The notes under the pieces were generated by a model, which was not told the DNA's origin, made no database searches, and saw nothing but the letters and a program-made list of their open reading frames with translations. 11,987 nucleotides of DNA from Bacteroidota bacterium (GTDB taxonomy: Bacteria; Bacteroidota; Bacteroidia; Chitinophagales; Chitinophagaceae), in the NCBI GenBank assembly GCA_023429825.1, contig JAEZDC010000070.1, forward strand, positions 1 through 11,987. The letters run 5' to 3'. The position numbers and the translations under genes are program-made. Below are positions 1-7,714 of this stretch, piece after piece. The stretch's first letter is position 1. Each line of letters starts with the position of its first letter.

Positions 1-2156
1 CAGGAGCAGTGAATGTGGCTCCGTTGCCTGCTGGGGTGAAAGACGGCATCAATTACGGAACTGATAATACACAAGTGACTTTGGTGCTATATGCTCCTGG
101 TAAAACAAGAGTGGCAGTTCTTGGAGAGTTTAATAACTGGCAGGAAAATGTTGCATCGCAACTAAACAAAACTCCAGACGGAAATCGTTATTGGATCACG
201 CTTACCGGGTTAACGGCGGGCATTGAATACGCTTTTCAATACCTGATCGATGGAAGTTTGAAAGTAGCAGATCCTTACGCTGAAAAAATATTAGATCCAT
301 GGAATGATCAATACATTCCGTCTTCAAACTATCCTTCATTAAAGCCTTATCCATCCGGTGCAACAGGAATTGTAAGTGTGTTTCAAACTAATAAACCGGT
401 TTATATATGGGGTTCTGATGGGTTCATTAAGCCTAATAAACAAAACCTGGTTATTTACGAATTGTTGGTGAGAGATTTTGTAGCAGCTCAGAACTGGAAT
501 GTTTTGCGGGATACACTCAGCTATCTTAAAAGATTAGGCGTTAACGCCATTGAAATAATGCCTTTCAACGAATTTGAAGGCAACATTAGCTGGGGTTATA
601 ATCCGAGTTTCTATTTCGCTCCGGATAAAATGTATGGCCCCGAGAATTGGCTACGCCGATTTGTTGACTCTTGTCATAAAAACGGTATTGCCGTGTTAAT
701 GGATATTGCGATGAACCATGCATATGGCCAATCACCCTTGGTGCAGATGTATTGGGATGCAGCAAATAATCGCCCTGCAGCAAGTAGCCCGTGGTTTAAT
801 CAGCAGGCAACACATCCGTTTAGCGTAGGTTATGATTTTAACCATGCAAGCCAGGCTACCAAAGATCTTGTAGACAGGGTGATCGAGCATTGGTTGAGTA
901 GTTATAGAATAGATGGATTCAGATGGGATCTTTCCAAAGGATTTACCCAAACGAATACAGGAAATGATGTGAATGCATGGAGTAATTATGACGCAGGTCG
1001 TATTACTACATGGAAACGTATATATGATAAGATGCAGGCGGTTTCGTCAAACTCTTATTGCATCCTGGAACATTTTGCAGCGAACAGCGAGGAGATCGAA
1101 TTATCTAATTACGGCATGTTGCTCTGGGGAAATATTCATTACAATTTCAGCGAAGCAACAAAAGGGAACACGATTGCGAACTCTAACTTTCAAAGTATCA
1201 TTCATACTAACAGGGGTTGGTCTCAACCAAATTTGATCGGCTACCAAGAAAGCCATGATGAAGAAAGATTGATGTATGATAACATCAACTATGGAAACAG
1301 CTCTAATCCTTCTCACAATGTCAGGGACACTACTGTTGGACTGAAGCGTAATGAAATGGCAGCAGCATTTTGGGCGATGGTGCCGGGTCCTAAAATGTTA
1401 TGGCAGTTTGGTGAATTGGGATACGATTACTCTATTAACTATTGCCAGAACGGAACGATCAATAATAGCTGTAGAGTTGATCCAAAACCTATTCGCTGGG
1501 ATTACTACAATAAGCCAGCAAGAAAAGCTTTGTTCGACGTATACAGCAAGCTAATCAAACTGCGAATGGTGCCGAACTTCATTACAACGTTCACCACCAG
1601 TAATATCGACTACAATTTATCAGGAGCATTCAAAACGCTTAAAGTAACAAGCGACTCTCTTAAAATAGTGGTAATTGGAAATTTTGATGTTGTTCAGCAA
1701 ACAGGTAGTGTAATGTTCCACGAGCCCGGCACCTGGTATAATTACTTAACAGGCGGAACGAGAACGGCTACGGGCAGTTTCGAAAATATAACATTGCAAC
1801 CGGGAGAATATTATGTATATACAAACAAGGATGTATCAAACCTTGTGGCTACTCCTATTCGGAATGTTCCTAATATTCTTGCAGCCAGCCAGCTCATGAT
1901 CTCTCCGAACCCTGTAAACAGTGCAGCGAAAGTGAATTACGAATTGCCTGAAAGTGGCAAGCTTATTCTTTCGGTTTATGATATTACAGGTAAACAGCTT
2001 GCTATTCTGCACAGTGGTTTTAAAGCAAAAGGATTTTATAATATCAATTTGAATAATAAAGATTTTTCTGTTGGCAAGTCAGGCAAGGGAATGTATTTAT
2101 TAGTAATGGAATTAAACGGCCATAAGCGTACAGAAAAATTTCTAATACAGAACTAA
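1..2156 (+). CDS. GH13 alpha-amylase-family glycoside hydrolase with T9SS sorting domain (5' partial)
   Basis: This enzyme probably hydrolyses or rearranges alpha-1,4/1,6-glucans outside the cell. Residues are counted from the GTG at 9. A CBM48/E-set-like beta-sandwich spans about 13-100 (VAVLGEFNNW, then FQYLIDG), followed by a GH13 barrel at about 140-520. GH13 landmarks are visible: DIAMNH (232-237), GFRWD with nucleophile D307, ILEHF with acid/base E354, and SHDEE with D417. A small beta domain covers about 530-607. The tail from about 627 (ISPNPV, YDITGKQL, GMYLLVMELNG, KFLIQN) is a type A T9SS sorting domain. The frame stays open upstream of the GTG to position 3 and no signal peptide is visible, so the gene starts outside the window; the missing part should carry the signal peptide and perhaps further domains. 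The stop lies 41 nt before the SusC gene with no terminator between, suggesting co-transcription. All three catalytic acids are present. Exact specificity (amylase, pullulanase-like, branching-like) cannot be told. Confidence 0.9.
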   Translation, partial: GAVNVAPLPAGVKDGINYGTDNTQVTLVLYAPGKTRVAVLGEFNNWQENVASQLNKTPDGNRYWITLTGLTAGIEYAFQYLIDGSLKVADPYAEKILDPWNDQYIPSSNYPSLKPYPSGATGIVSVFQTNKPVYIWGSDGFIKPNKQNLVIYELLVRDFVAAQNWNVLRDTLSYLKRLGVNAIEIMPFNEFEGNISWGYNPSFYFAPDKMYGPENWLRRFVDSCHKNGIAVLMDIAMNHAYGQSPLVQMYWDAANNRPAASSPWFNQQATHPFSVGYDFNHASQATKDLVDRVIEHWLSSYRIDGFRWDLSKGFTQTNTGNDVNAWSNYDAGRITTWKRIYDKMQAVSSNSYCILEHFAANSEEIELSNYGMLLWGNIHYNFSEATKGNTIANSNFQSIIHTNRGWSQPNLIGYQESHDEERLMYDNINYGNSSNPSHNVRDTTVGLKRNEMAAAFWAMVPGPKMLWQFGELGYDYSINYCQNGTINNSCRVDPKPIRWDYYNKPARKALFDVYSKLIKLRMVPNFITTFTTSNIDYNLSGAFKTLKVTSDSLKIVVIGNFDVVQQTGSVMFHEPGTWYNYLTGGTRTATGSFENITLQPGEYYVYTNKDVSNLVATPIRNVPNILAASQLMISPNPVNSAAKVNYELPESGKLILSVYDITGKQLAILHSGFKAKGFYNINLNNKDFSVGKSGKGMYLLVMELNGHKRTEKFLIQN
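1887..2153 (+). other. T9SS type A C-terminal sorting domain coding region
   Basis: The last roughly 89 residues of the GH13 protein match the Por-secretion C-terminal domain pattern: an SPNPV opening, a short beta-sandwich with YELPESG and VYDITGKQL, a glycine-rich turn before MYLLVMELNG, and a KFLIQN ending. In this family the domain directs cargo through the type IX secretion system and is usually cleaved off, with release or anchoring at the surface. It implies that the host has a T9SS and that this enzyme works outside the cell. The boundary at residue 627 is approximate. Confidence 0.85.
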
Positions 2157-2197
2157 CCAATAATACAACTAACAATTTAAAATGTAAACCTTCAATT

Positions 2198-5100
2198 ATG
2201 AACCTTAAACGATTGCTTATGGTGATGGTTCTGAGCATGGCAGCTTTCGTATATGCCAATGCACAGAACAGGACAGTTACAGGTAAGGTAACTGATTCAA
2301 AAGATGGTTCTCCGCTGCAAAGTGTGACTGTAATGGTGAAAGGCACCAAATCAGGAACGCAAACTGCTGCCGATGGAACTTATCGCTTACAAGTGCCTGC
2401 GGGAGCAACTACTTTAGTTATTTCTTCTGTTGGATTTGCTACTCAAGAAGTGGCGATTGGCACCGGCGAAGTAAACGTTTCTTTAACTGCTTCTGCTACT
2501 AACTTAAACGAAGTAGTTGTGATCGGTTATGGTACGCAACGCAAAAGAGACATTACAGGTGCTGTGGCTACAGTATCTTCAAAAGATTTTGTGAAAGGAG
2601 CTATTCAATCTCCTGAGCAATTAATCGCTGGTAAGGTTGCCGGTGTGCAGATATCCAGCAATGGTGGTGCACCTGGTGCAGGTAGCCGGATAAGAATCCG
2701 TGGCGGCGCCTCTCTTAATTCAAGCAATGATCCATTGATCGTTATTGATGGAGTGCCTGTAGATGGTGGTGTTGCAGGAAGCGTAAACCCGTTGAACCTG
2801 CTTAACCCGAATGATATCGAAACCTTCACCATTTTAAAAGATCCATCGGCAGCTGCTATTTATGGATCGAGAGCTTCTAATGGTGTAATACTTATCACAA
2901 CAAAAAAAGGAAGAAGCGGTAAAACGCAATTCAGTTTCAATTCTCAATTTTTTGCACAAACTCCTTCAGATAAAGTAGATGTAATGTCTGCTGATGAGAT
3001 CAGACAGATCATTGCAACCAAAGGAACGAGTGCAGATGCAGGAAAACTTGGAACTGCGAACACTGACTGGCAGGATGAGATCTTTGAGACAGCTTTTGGA
3101 CAGGATCTCAATCTTTCCGCAACAGGTGCGGCTTTAGCAGGCAAACTCCCTTTCAGGATTTCAGGTGGATTTTTGAACCAGGATGGAATTTTAAGAGGCG
3201 GTAATTTCCAGAGACAAACACTTGCTGTTAACTTATCTCCAAGGTTTTTGCAGAACTCTTTGAAAGTTGATATCAACTTAAAAGGCGCAAGAACAACTAA
3301 TCGTTTTGCAGATGAAGGAGCTATAGGTTCAGCGATATCATTCGATCCAACTCAACCAGTGAAAGTAAACAGCAATCGTTTCGGAGGATATTTCGAATAT
3401 ACAGAACCTTCTAATGTTGTTGGTGTAGGCGGGTTTATTCCAAGAGATCTTGCACCTCGTAATCCTGTAGGATTATTAATGCAGAGAGATGCCAACAGTG
3501 AAGTATACAGAAGCATCGGTAATATTCAGTTTGATTACTCTTTACCTTGGTTAAAAGGACTTCGTGCAAATCTGAATTTGGGTTATGATGTACAAACCGG
3601 TTCCGGTACAACTGTGATCAATGACAGCGCTGCTTCCAGCTATCGCAGGTTTGTTACCACAACGCCAACGTCTGGTCCAAATGCAGGTAGAGAAGTAGTT
3701 ACCAATTACGGTGGTGTAAATAATCAGTATAAATCCAACCAGACTAATATATTGCTGGATTTTTACCTGAATTATGTAAAGGATATTACATCAATTGATA
3801 GCCGTATTGATGTAATGGCAGGTTATGGTTACCAGGATTTCCATTTTAAATCTTTCAACTATGCTGACTATCGCTATGACGGATCTAAAATGCCTAACAG
3901 CGATCCCACTTTTGCTACTTCAGATCCTCGTTATACGATGATCTCTTATTATGGTCGTTTGAATTATACGCTTGCTAATAAATATGTAGTAACGTTAAAT
4001 GCGAGAGCGGATGGAGTTTCTAAATACAATCCTAATGATCGTTGGGGCTTCTTCCCTTCTGCGGCTTTTGCATGGAGAATTAAAGAAGAAGGTTTCCTGA
4101 AAAATTCGAATACTTTTTCTGATTTAAAGTTGAGGGTAGGTTATGGTATCACCGGCCAGCAGGCAGGTATTGGATTCTATGAGTATATCGCTCGTTATGG
4201 GTTAAGTAACGATCAGGCGATGTATCAATTAGGCAATACATTTATTCCGATGTATCGTCCTAGCGCTTATGATCCAAACCTGAAATGGGAAACAACTGCT
4301 AACACTACTGCAGCTATTGATTTTGGTTTCGCTAAGAACAGGATCACTGGTACAATCGAAGCTTTTTATCGTAAGACAGAAGATCTGTTGAGTGTAGTTC
4401 CAATCCCATTAGGTACCAACTTCAGTAACCAGATCAGGACAAACGTTGGTAATATCGAAAGTAAGGGTGTAGAGTTCACATTGAATACAATTCCTATTCA
4501 GCGAAATGATTTTACATGGGATTTCGGTTTTAACCTTACATACGTAAAACCAGAGATTACCAAGTTGTTACTGAACCCTGACCCTACATTTAAAGGAGTA
4601 CAAACAGGTGGAATTTCAGGCGGTACTGGTAATACAGTTCAGATCAACAGTGTAGGATACAGGCCCTGGTCTTTCTATGTATGGAAGCAGATATACGACC
4701 AGGCAGGAAAGCCAATCGAAGGTTTGTATGAAGATCTTAATCGGGACGGTATCATTAATAGTGAAGACTTGTACCGTTATAAATCATCTGAGCCTACATT
4801 CTTGTTAGGTGTCAATTCTAATTTAACTTACAAGAAGTGGACTGCAGGCTTTACAATGAGAGGAAGCTTTGATAACTACGTATACAATAACGTTCAATCA
4901 AATATTGGAGTAAGAAGAGGAATTTTCAATCCATTAGGCTGGATAAACAATGGTTCCAGAAATTTCCTTGAAACAGGTTTTGAAAATAACCAGTATTTTT
5001 CTGACTACTATGTTCAGAATGCATCCTTCTTCAGAATGGATAATATTAACATTGGTTACGATGCGGGTGAAGTGATCAGGAAAACATCAATGAAAGTATC

Positions 5101-5230
5101 CTTCAATATCCAGAATGCTTTTGTGATAACAAATTACACGGGCATTGACCCTGAGATCAGCTGGGGAATAGACAACCAGTTCTATCCTCGCCCTCGTACA
5201 TATTCACTGGCAATAAACCTTAACTTCTAA
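2198..5230 (+). CDS. SusC/RagA family TonB-linked outer membrane transporter
   Basis: This is the outer-membrane beta-barrel that imports oligosaccharides captured by its SusD partner, powered by TonB-ExbBD. A signal peptide covers residues 1-22 (cut after ANA, before QNR). A carboxypeptidase-regulatory-like domain follows at about 26-100, then a TonB-box-like segment NEVVVIGYGTQ (104-114). The plug domain follows, with GKVAGVQISS, RIRIRGGASL, PLIVIDGVPVDGG and the family signature DPSAAAIYGSRASNGV (215-230). The rest is a 22-strand-type barrel ending in YSLAINLNF with the terminal aromatic typical of outer-membrane proteins. At 1010 aa it has normal family length and is intact; no STN anti-sigma signalling domain precedes the regulatory-like domain, so ECF-type trans-envelope signalling is unlikely. 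The ATG at 2198 is directly followed by the signal peptide. An EF-hand-like loop sits at 846-857. The SusD gene follows after 18 nt. Confidence 0.97.
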   Translation: MNLKRLLMVMVLSMAAFVYANAQNRTVTGKVTDSKDGSPLQSVTVMVKGTKSGTQTAADGTYRLQVPAGATTLVISSVGFATQEVAIGTGEVNVSLTASATNLNEVVVIGYGTQRKRDITGAVATVSSKDFVKGAIQSPEQLIAGKVAGVQISSNGGAPGAGSRIRIRGGASLNSSNDPLIVIDGVPVDGGVAGSVNPLNLLNPNDIETFTILKDPSAAAIYGSRASNGVILITTKKGRSGKTQFSFNSQFFAQTPSDKVDVMSADEIRQIIATKGTSADAGKLGTANTDWQDEIFETAFGQDLNLSATGAALAGKLPFRISGGFLNQDGILRGGNFQRQTLAVNLSPRFLQNSLKVDINLKGARTTNRFADEGAIGSAISFDPTQPVKVNSNRFGGYFEYTEPSNVVGVGGFIPRDLAPRNPVGLLMQRDANSEVYRSIGNIQFDYSLPWLKGLRANLNLGYDVQTGSGTTVINDSAASSYRRFVTTTPTSGPNAGREVVTNYGGVNNQYKSNQTNILLDFYLNYVKDITSIDSRIDVMAGYGYQDFHFKSFNYADYRYDGSKMPNSDPTFATSDPRYTMISYYGRLNYTLANKYVVTLNARADGVSKYNPNDRWGFFPSAAFAWRIKEEGFLKNSNTFSDLKLRVGYGITGQQAGIGFYEYIARYGLSNDQAMYQLGNTFIPMYRPSAYDPNLKWETTANTTAAIDFGFAKNRITGTIEAFYRKTEDLLSVVPIPLGTNFSNQIRTNVGNIESKGVEFTLNTIPIQRNDFTWDFGFNLTYVKPEITKLLLNPDPTFKGVQTGGISGGTGNTVQINSVGYRPWSFYVWKQIYDQAGKPIEGLYEDLNRDGIINSEDLYRYKSSEPTFLLGVNSNLTYKKWTAGFTMRGSFDNYVYNNVQSNIGVRRGIFNPLGWINNGSRNFLETGFENNQYFSDYYVQNASFFRMDNINIGYDAGEVIRKTSMKVSFNIQNAFVITNYTGIDPEISWGIDNQFYPRPRTYSLAINLNF

Positions 5231-5248
5231 TCCTCCAAAAAACACAAT

Positions 5249-6847
5249 ATGAAAAATATATTGAAATACAGTTCAGGAGCTTTAGTGACAGCAGCTTTAT
5301 TAGTGAGCTGTCATAAAGACCTTGACCGTTTTCCACCGAACGATGTTACATCTGAAGTGGTATATAGCACTGAAGCAGGCTATAAGCAAGTGCTGGCTAA
5401 AGTGTATGGCTCTATGGCCTTGACCGGGAACGAAGGGCCTGCAGGCTCTGGTGACGTTGCAGGTATTGATGAAGGTACATCTGACTTCTTACGTCTTTTT
5501 TGGAAAGCGCAAGAGTTAAGTACTGACGAGGCTGTAGTATCATGGAACGACGTAGGTATACATGATTTTCATAACATGAATTGGAGCGCTAATAATCCAA
5601 TGTTGAATGGTTTGTACAATCGTTGCTTTTATATCATCACACTTTGTAATGAATTTATCAGAGAAAGTGACCCTGCAAGAATTACGACCCGTGGTTTAGG
5701 TACATCTGCTGCAAGTATTGCGAAGATGAGAGCTGAAGCAAGATTTATCAGGGCATATCAGTATTGGGTGTTGATGGATCTTTTTGCAAATCCCGGTTAT
5801 GTGGATGAAACTACAGCATTGGGCGCAGGTTCACTACCTGATCAAATTAAAAGGGCTGATCTTTTCGTTAAGCTTGAAACAGACTTGAAAGCTATGGAAA
5901 CAGAATTGGCCGATCCTAAAACAAACGAATATGGCAGAGCTGATAAAGCGGCTGCCTGGGCTTTGTTGGCAAGAATGTATCTTAATGCGGAAGTGTACAC
6001 AGGTACAGCTAAATGGAGCGAAGCGATCACTTACTCTAAAAAAGTGATTGACGCTGGATATACACTATTGCCTGAATACAAACATTTATTGCTCGCTGAT
6101 AATAACGTAGGAAACACTGAAGTAATTCTTTCCGTGAACTATGATGGTGTAAAAACCAGGAATTACGGCGGAACTACTTTCATCGTTAATGCGTCTGTAA
6201 ATGGAGATAATGCACAGCAAAAAGATTCTGCCGGATTAACTGGTTGGAGTGGCATCAGGGCTACTAAGAATCTTCCAATGTTATTCCCTGGCTATCCGTC
6301 TTTTGGAACGATCACTGATAAAAGAGCTCAGTTCTATACCAACGGGCAGAACCCCGAGATCAACGATATCACTAAGTTCACAGATGGATATGCAGTGATA
6401 AAGTATAGAAATAAAACAAAGGCAGGTCAGTTAGGAAGCGATCCGGGAAGAACATTCTCAGATATCGATTTTCCTTTATTCAGATTAGGTGAAATGTACC
6501 TCATCTATGCCGAAGCAGTAACAAGAGGTGGAACAGGTGGTTCAACCGCACAGGCAGTTACTTATTTTAATTTGCTTCGCCAGAGAGCTTACGGAAATAC
6601 CTCAGGTAACGTTACTACTTTAACAACAGATCTGATCTTAGATGAAAGAGCAAGAGAGTTGTATTGGGAAGCTTTTCGTCGCTCAGACCTTATCCGTTAC
6701 AACAAGTTTGTTGAGTCAACTTATTTATGGCCATGGAAAGGTGGTGTTGCAAGTGGAACCGGTGTTCCTGCTTTCCGCAAGATCTACCCGATCCCTGCAA
6801 CAGAAGTTGGAGCCAATCCTAAGATTAAGCAAAATCCAAACTATTAA
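5249..6847 (+). CDS. SusD/RagB family glycan-binding surface lipoprotein
   Basis: SusD proteins cap the SusC barrel and bind glycan at the cell surface. The 532-aa product has a lipoprotein signal peptide with lipobox LVSC, the lipidated residue being C21, followed by HKDLD. The usual SusD layout is visible: DRFPPNDVT just after the anchor, an N-terminal SusD-like part with ARFIRAYQYWVLMDLFANP (164-182), TPR-like helices around 205-270 (AAAWALLARMYLNAEVYTG), and the C-terminal RagB/SusD part with FPLFRLGEMYLIYAEAVTRG (408-427), DERARELYWEAFRRSDLIRY and the closing YPIPATEVGANPKIKQNPNY. Length is typical and no lesion is seen. W99, Y298 and W333 fall close to the positions recalled for the starch-binding aromatic arc of Bacteroides thetaiotaomicron SusD, which would fit alpha-glucan binding; this is inference without an alignment. 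It lies 18 nt after SusC and 18 nt before the first SusE-like gene. Confidence 0.97.
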   Translation: MKNILKYSSGALVTAALLVSCHKDLDRFPPNDVTSEVVYSTEAGYKQVLAKVYGSMALTGNEGPAGSGDVAGIDEGTSDFLRLFWKAQELSTDEAVVSWNDVGIHDFHNMNWSANNPMLNGLYNRCFYIITLCNEFIRESDPARITTRGLGTSAASIAKMRAEARFIRAYQYWVLMDLFANPGYVDETTALGAGSLPDQIKRADLFVKLETDLKAMETELADPKTNEYGRADKAAAWALLARMYLNAEVYTGTAKWSEAITYSKKVIDAGYTLLPEYKHLLLADNNVGNTEVILSVNYDGVKTRNYGGTTFIVNASVNGDNAQQKDSAGLTGWSGIRATKNLPMLFPGYPSFGTITDKRAQFYTNGQNPEINDITKFTDGYAVIKYRNKTKAGQLGSDPGRTFSDIDFPLFRLGEMYLIYAEAVTRGGTGGSTAQAVTYFNLLRQRAYGNTSGNVTTLTTDLILDERARELYWEAFRRSDLIRYNKFVESTYLWPWKGGVASGTGVPAFRKIYPIPATEVGANPKIKQNPNY

Positions 6848-6865
6848 TACATAAACATCAGAAAT

Positions 6866-7696
6866 ATGAAACGCTATTTGAAATTTCTCTCTGCTGTACT
6901 TGCGATCGTTATTTTCGCAGGCTGCGAAAAAGATGAGAATAAGATAATGTATGAAGGGGGAACTCCGCCTGCTCTTACTGCAAACAAATCTGGTACAATT
7001 GCACTCGCCTTTGTAAATCAAGACCAGGAAGCAGTTAGGTTAATGTGGACAAATCCTGAGTATAAATTCACTACAGGCATCAATTCCCAGGACGTGAACT
7101 ACCAGGTTGAGATCGATACTACGGGTGCCAACTTCACCAATCCTAACAAAAAAGTAATATCAGTTAGTAAAGACCTGAGCTTGACAATGACCCAAGGCGA
7201 ATTGAATGATTATCTCTTGAACGAATTAGTACTGCTTCCGGGTATGCCTCATAACATCGAGATGAGAGTATCATCTTTCCTTGGATCGAATGCGGTGAAG
7301 CTTACTTCAAACGTATTGAAGTTCGTAGTTACTCCATATGCAATTCCGCCAAAGGTTCCCCCGCCTGCTTCCGGACAATTATTCATCGTAGGTAGTGCAA
7401 CACCCGGTGGATGGAATAACCCGGTTCCTGTTCCAAGCCAGGAGTTTACTAAGATCAGCAATACACTGTATGAGATAGCTTCTATCAACATTTCAGCAGG
7501 AGGTTCTTATTTATTCCTTCCAGTTAATGGAGACTGGAGTGCCAAGTACGGCGCGTTAGGCGCAAACAATACAAACAATCCCAATGGCGATGATTTCAAA
7601 CCAGGTGGTGGTGATATGTTGGCTCCTTCAGTTGCAGGCAACTATAAAATTCAGGTGGATTTCCAGCGCGGTAAATTCACATTGACCAAATTATAA
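6866..7696 (+). CDS. SusE-domain outer-membrane lipoprotein, one C-terminal binding module
   Basis: This is probably an accessory surface glycan-binding protein in the SusE position of the operon. The 276-aa product has a lipoprotein signal peptide with lipobox FAGC (C20), followed by EKDEN, an acidic/lysine run resembling the surface lipoprotein export signal. A SusE-type N-terminal beta-sandwich spans about 35-158 (VNYQVEIDTTG, LTSNVLKF, VVTPY). A proline-rich hinge IPPKVPPP follows, then one SusF/SusE-type module at 170-276 with LFIVGSATPGGWNNPVPVP, LPVNGDWSAKYG and KIQVDF. W183 and W224 are candidate sugar-stacking or core residues. It is homologous over its whole length to the next gene, which carries two such modules. 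SusE proteins bind sugar but are not enzymes; no catalytic motif is seen. The ligand cannot be read from sequence. Confidence 0.92.
   Translation: MKRYLKFLSAVLAIVIFAGCEKDENKIMYEGGTPPALTANKSGTIALAFVNQDQEAVRLMWTNPEYKFTTGINSQDVNYQVEIDTTGANFTNPNKKVISVSKDLSLTMTQGELNDYLLNELVLLPGMPHNIEMRVSSFLGSNAVKLTSNVLKFVVTPYAIPPKVPPPASGQLFIVGSATPGGWNNPVPVPSQEFTKISNTLYEIASINISAGGSYLFLPVNGDWSAKYGALGANNTNNPNGDDFKPGGGDMLAPSVAGNYKIQVDFQRGKFTLTKL
7373..7693 (+). repeat. SusE binding module copy A
   Basis: This is the single C-terminal module of the first SusE-like protein (residues 170-276). It shares LFIVG, GGWNNPVP, a YLxLP strand, NGxW and a closing KIxVDF strand with the two modules in the next gene. By eye its first 62 residues agree with copy C at about 39 positions, slightly more than with copy B. 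Confidence 0.8.
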
Positions 7697-7714
7697 ACCG
7701 GTAAAAACCATTGT

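Noticed and set aside
9..11. GTG at 9 as the true start of the GH13 gene
   Set aside because: The frame is open upstream to the window edge (codons for G and A), no signal peptide follows although a T9SS cargo needs one, so this is an internal codon of a truncated gene.
2157..2197. Promoter or terminator between the GH13 and SusC genes
   Set aside because: The 41 nt hold neither a stem-loop with a T run nor a recognisable TAnnTTTG/TTTG pair, so nothing can be annotated there.
2044..2349. 101-aa reverse-strand reading frame across the GH13-SusC junction
   Set aside because: It overlaps the T9SS domain and SusC signal peptide regions, both strongly supported on the + strand, and has no recognisable motif.
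2944..3276. 110-aa reverse-strand reading frame inside the SusC gene
   Set aside because: It lies wholly inside a well-supported SusC coding region, shows no domain, and its composition is explained by the opposite-strand codons.
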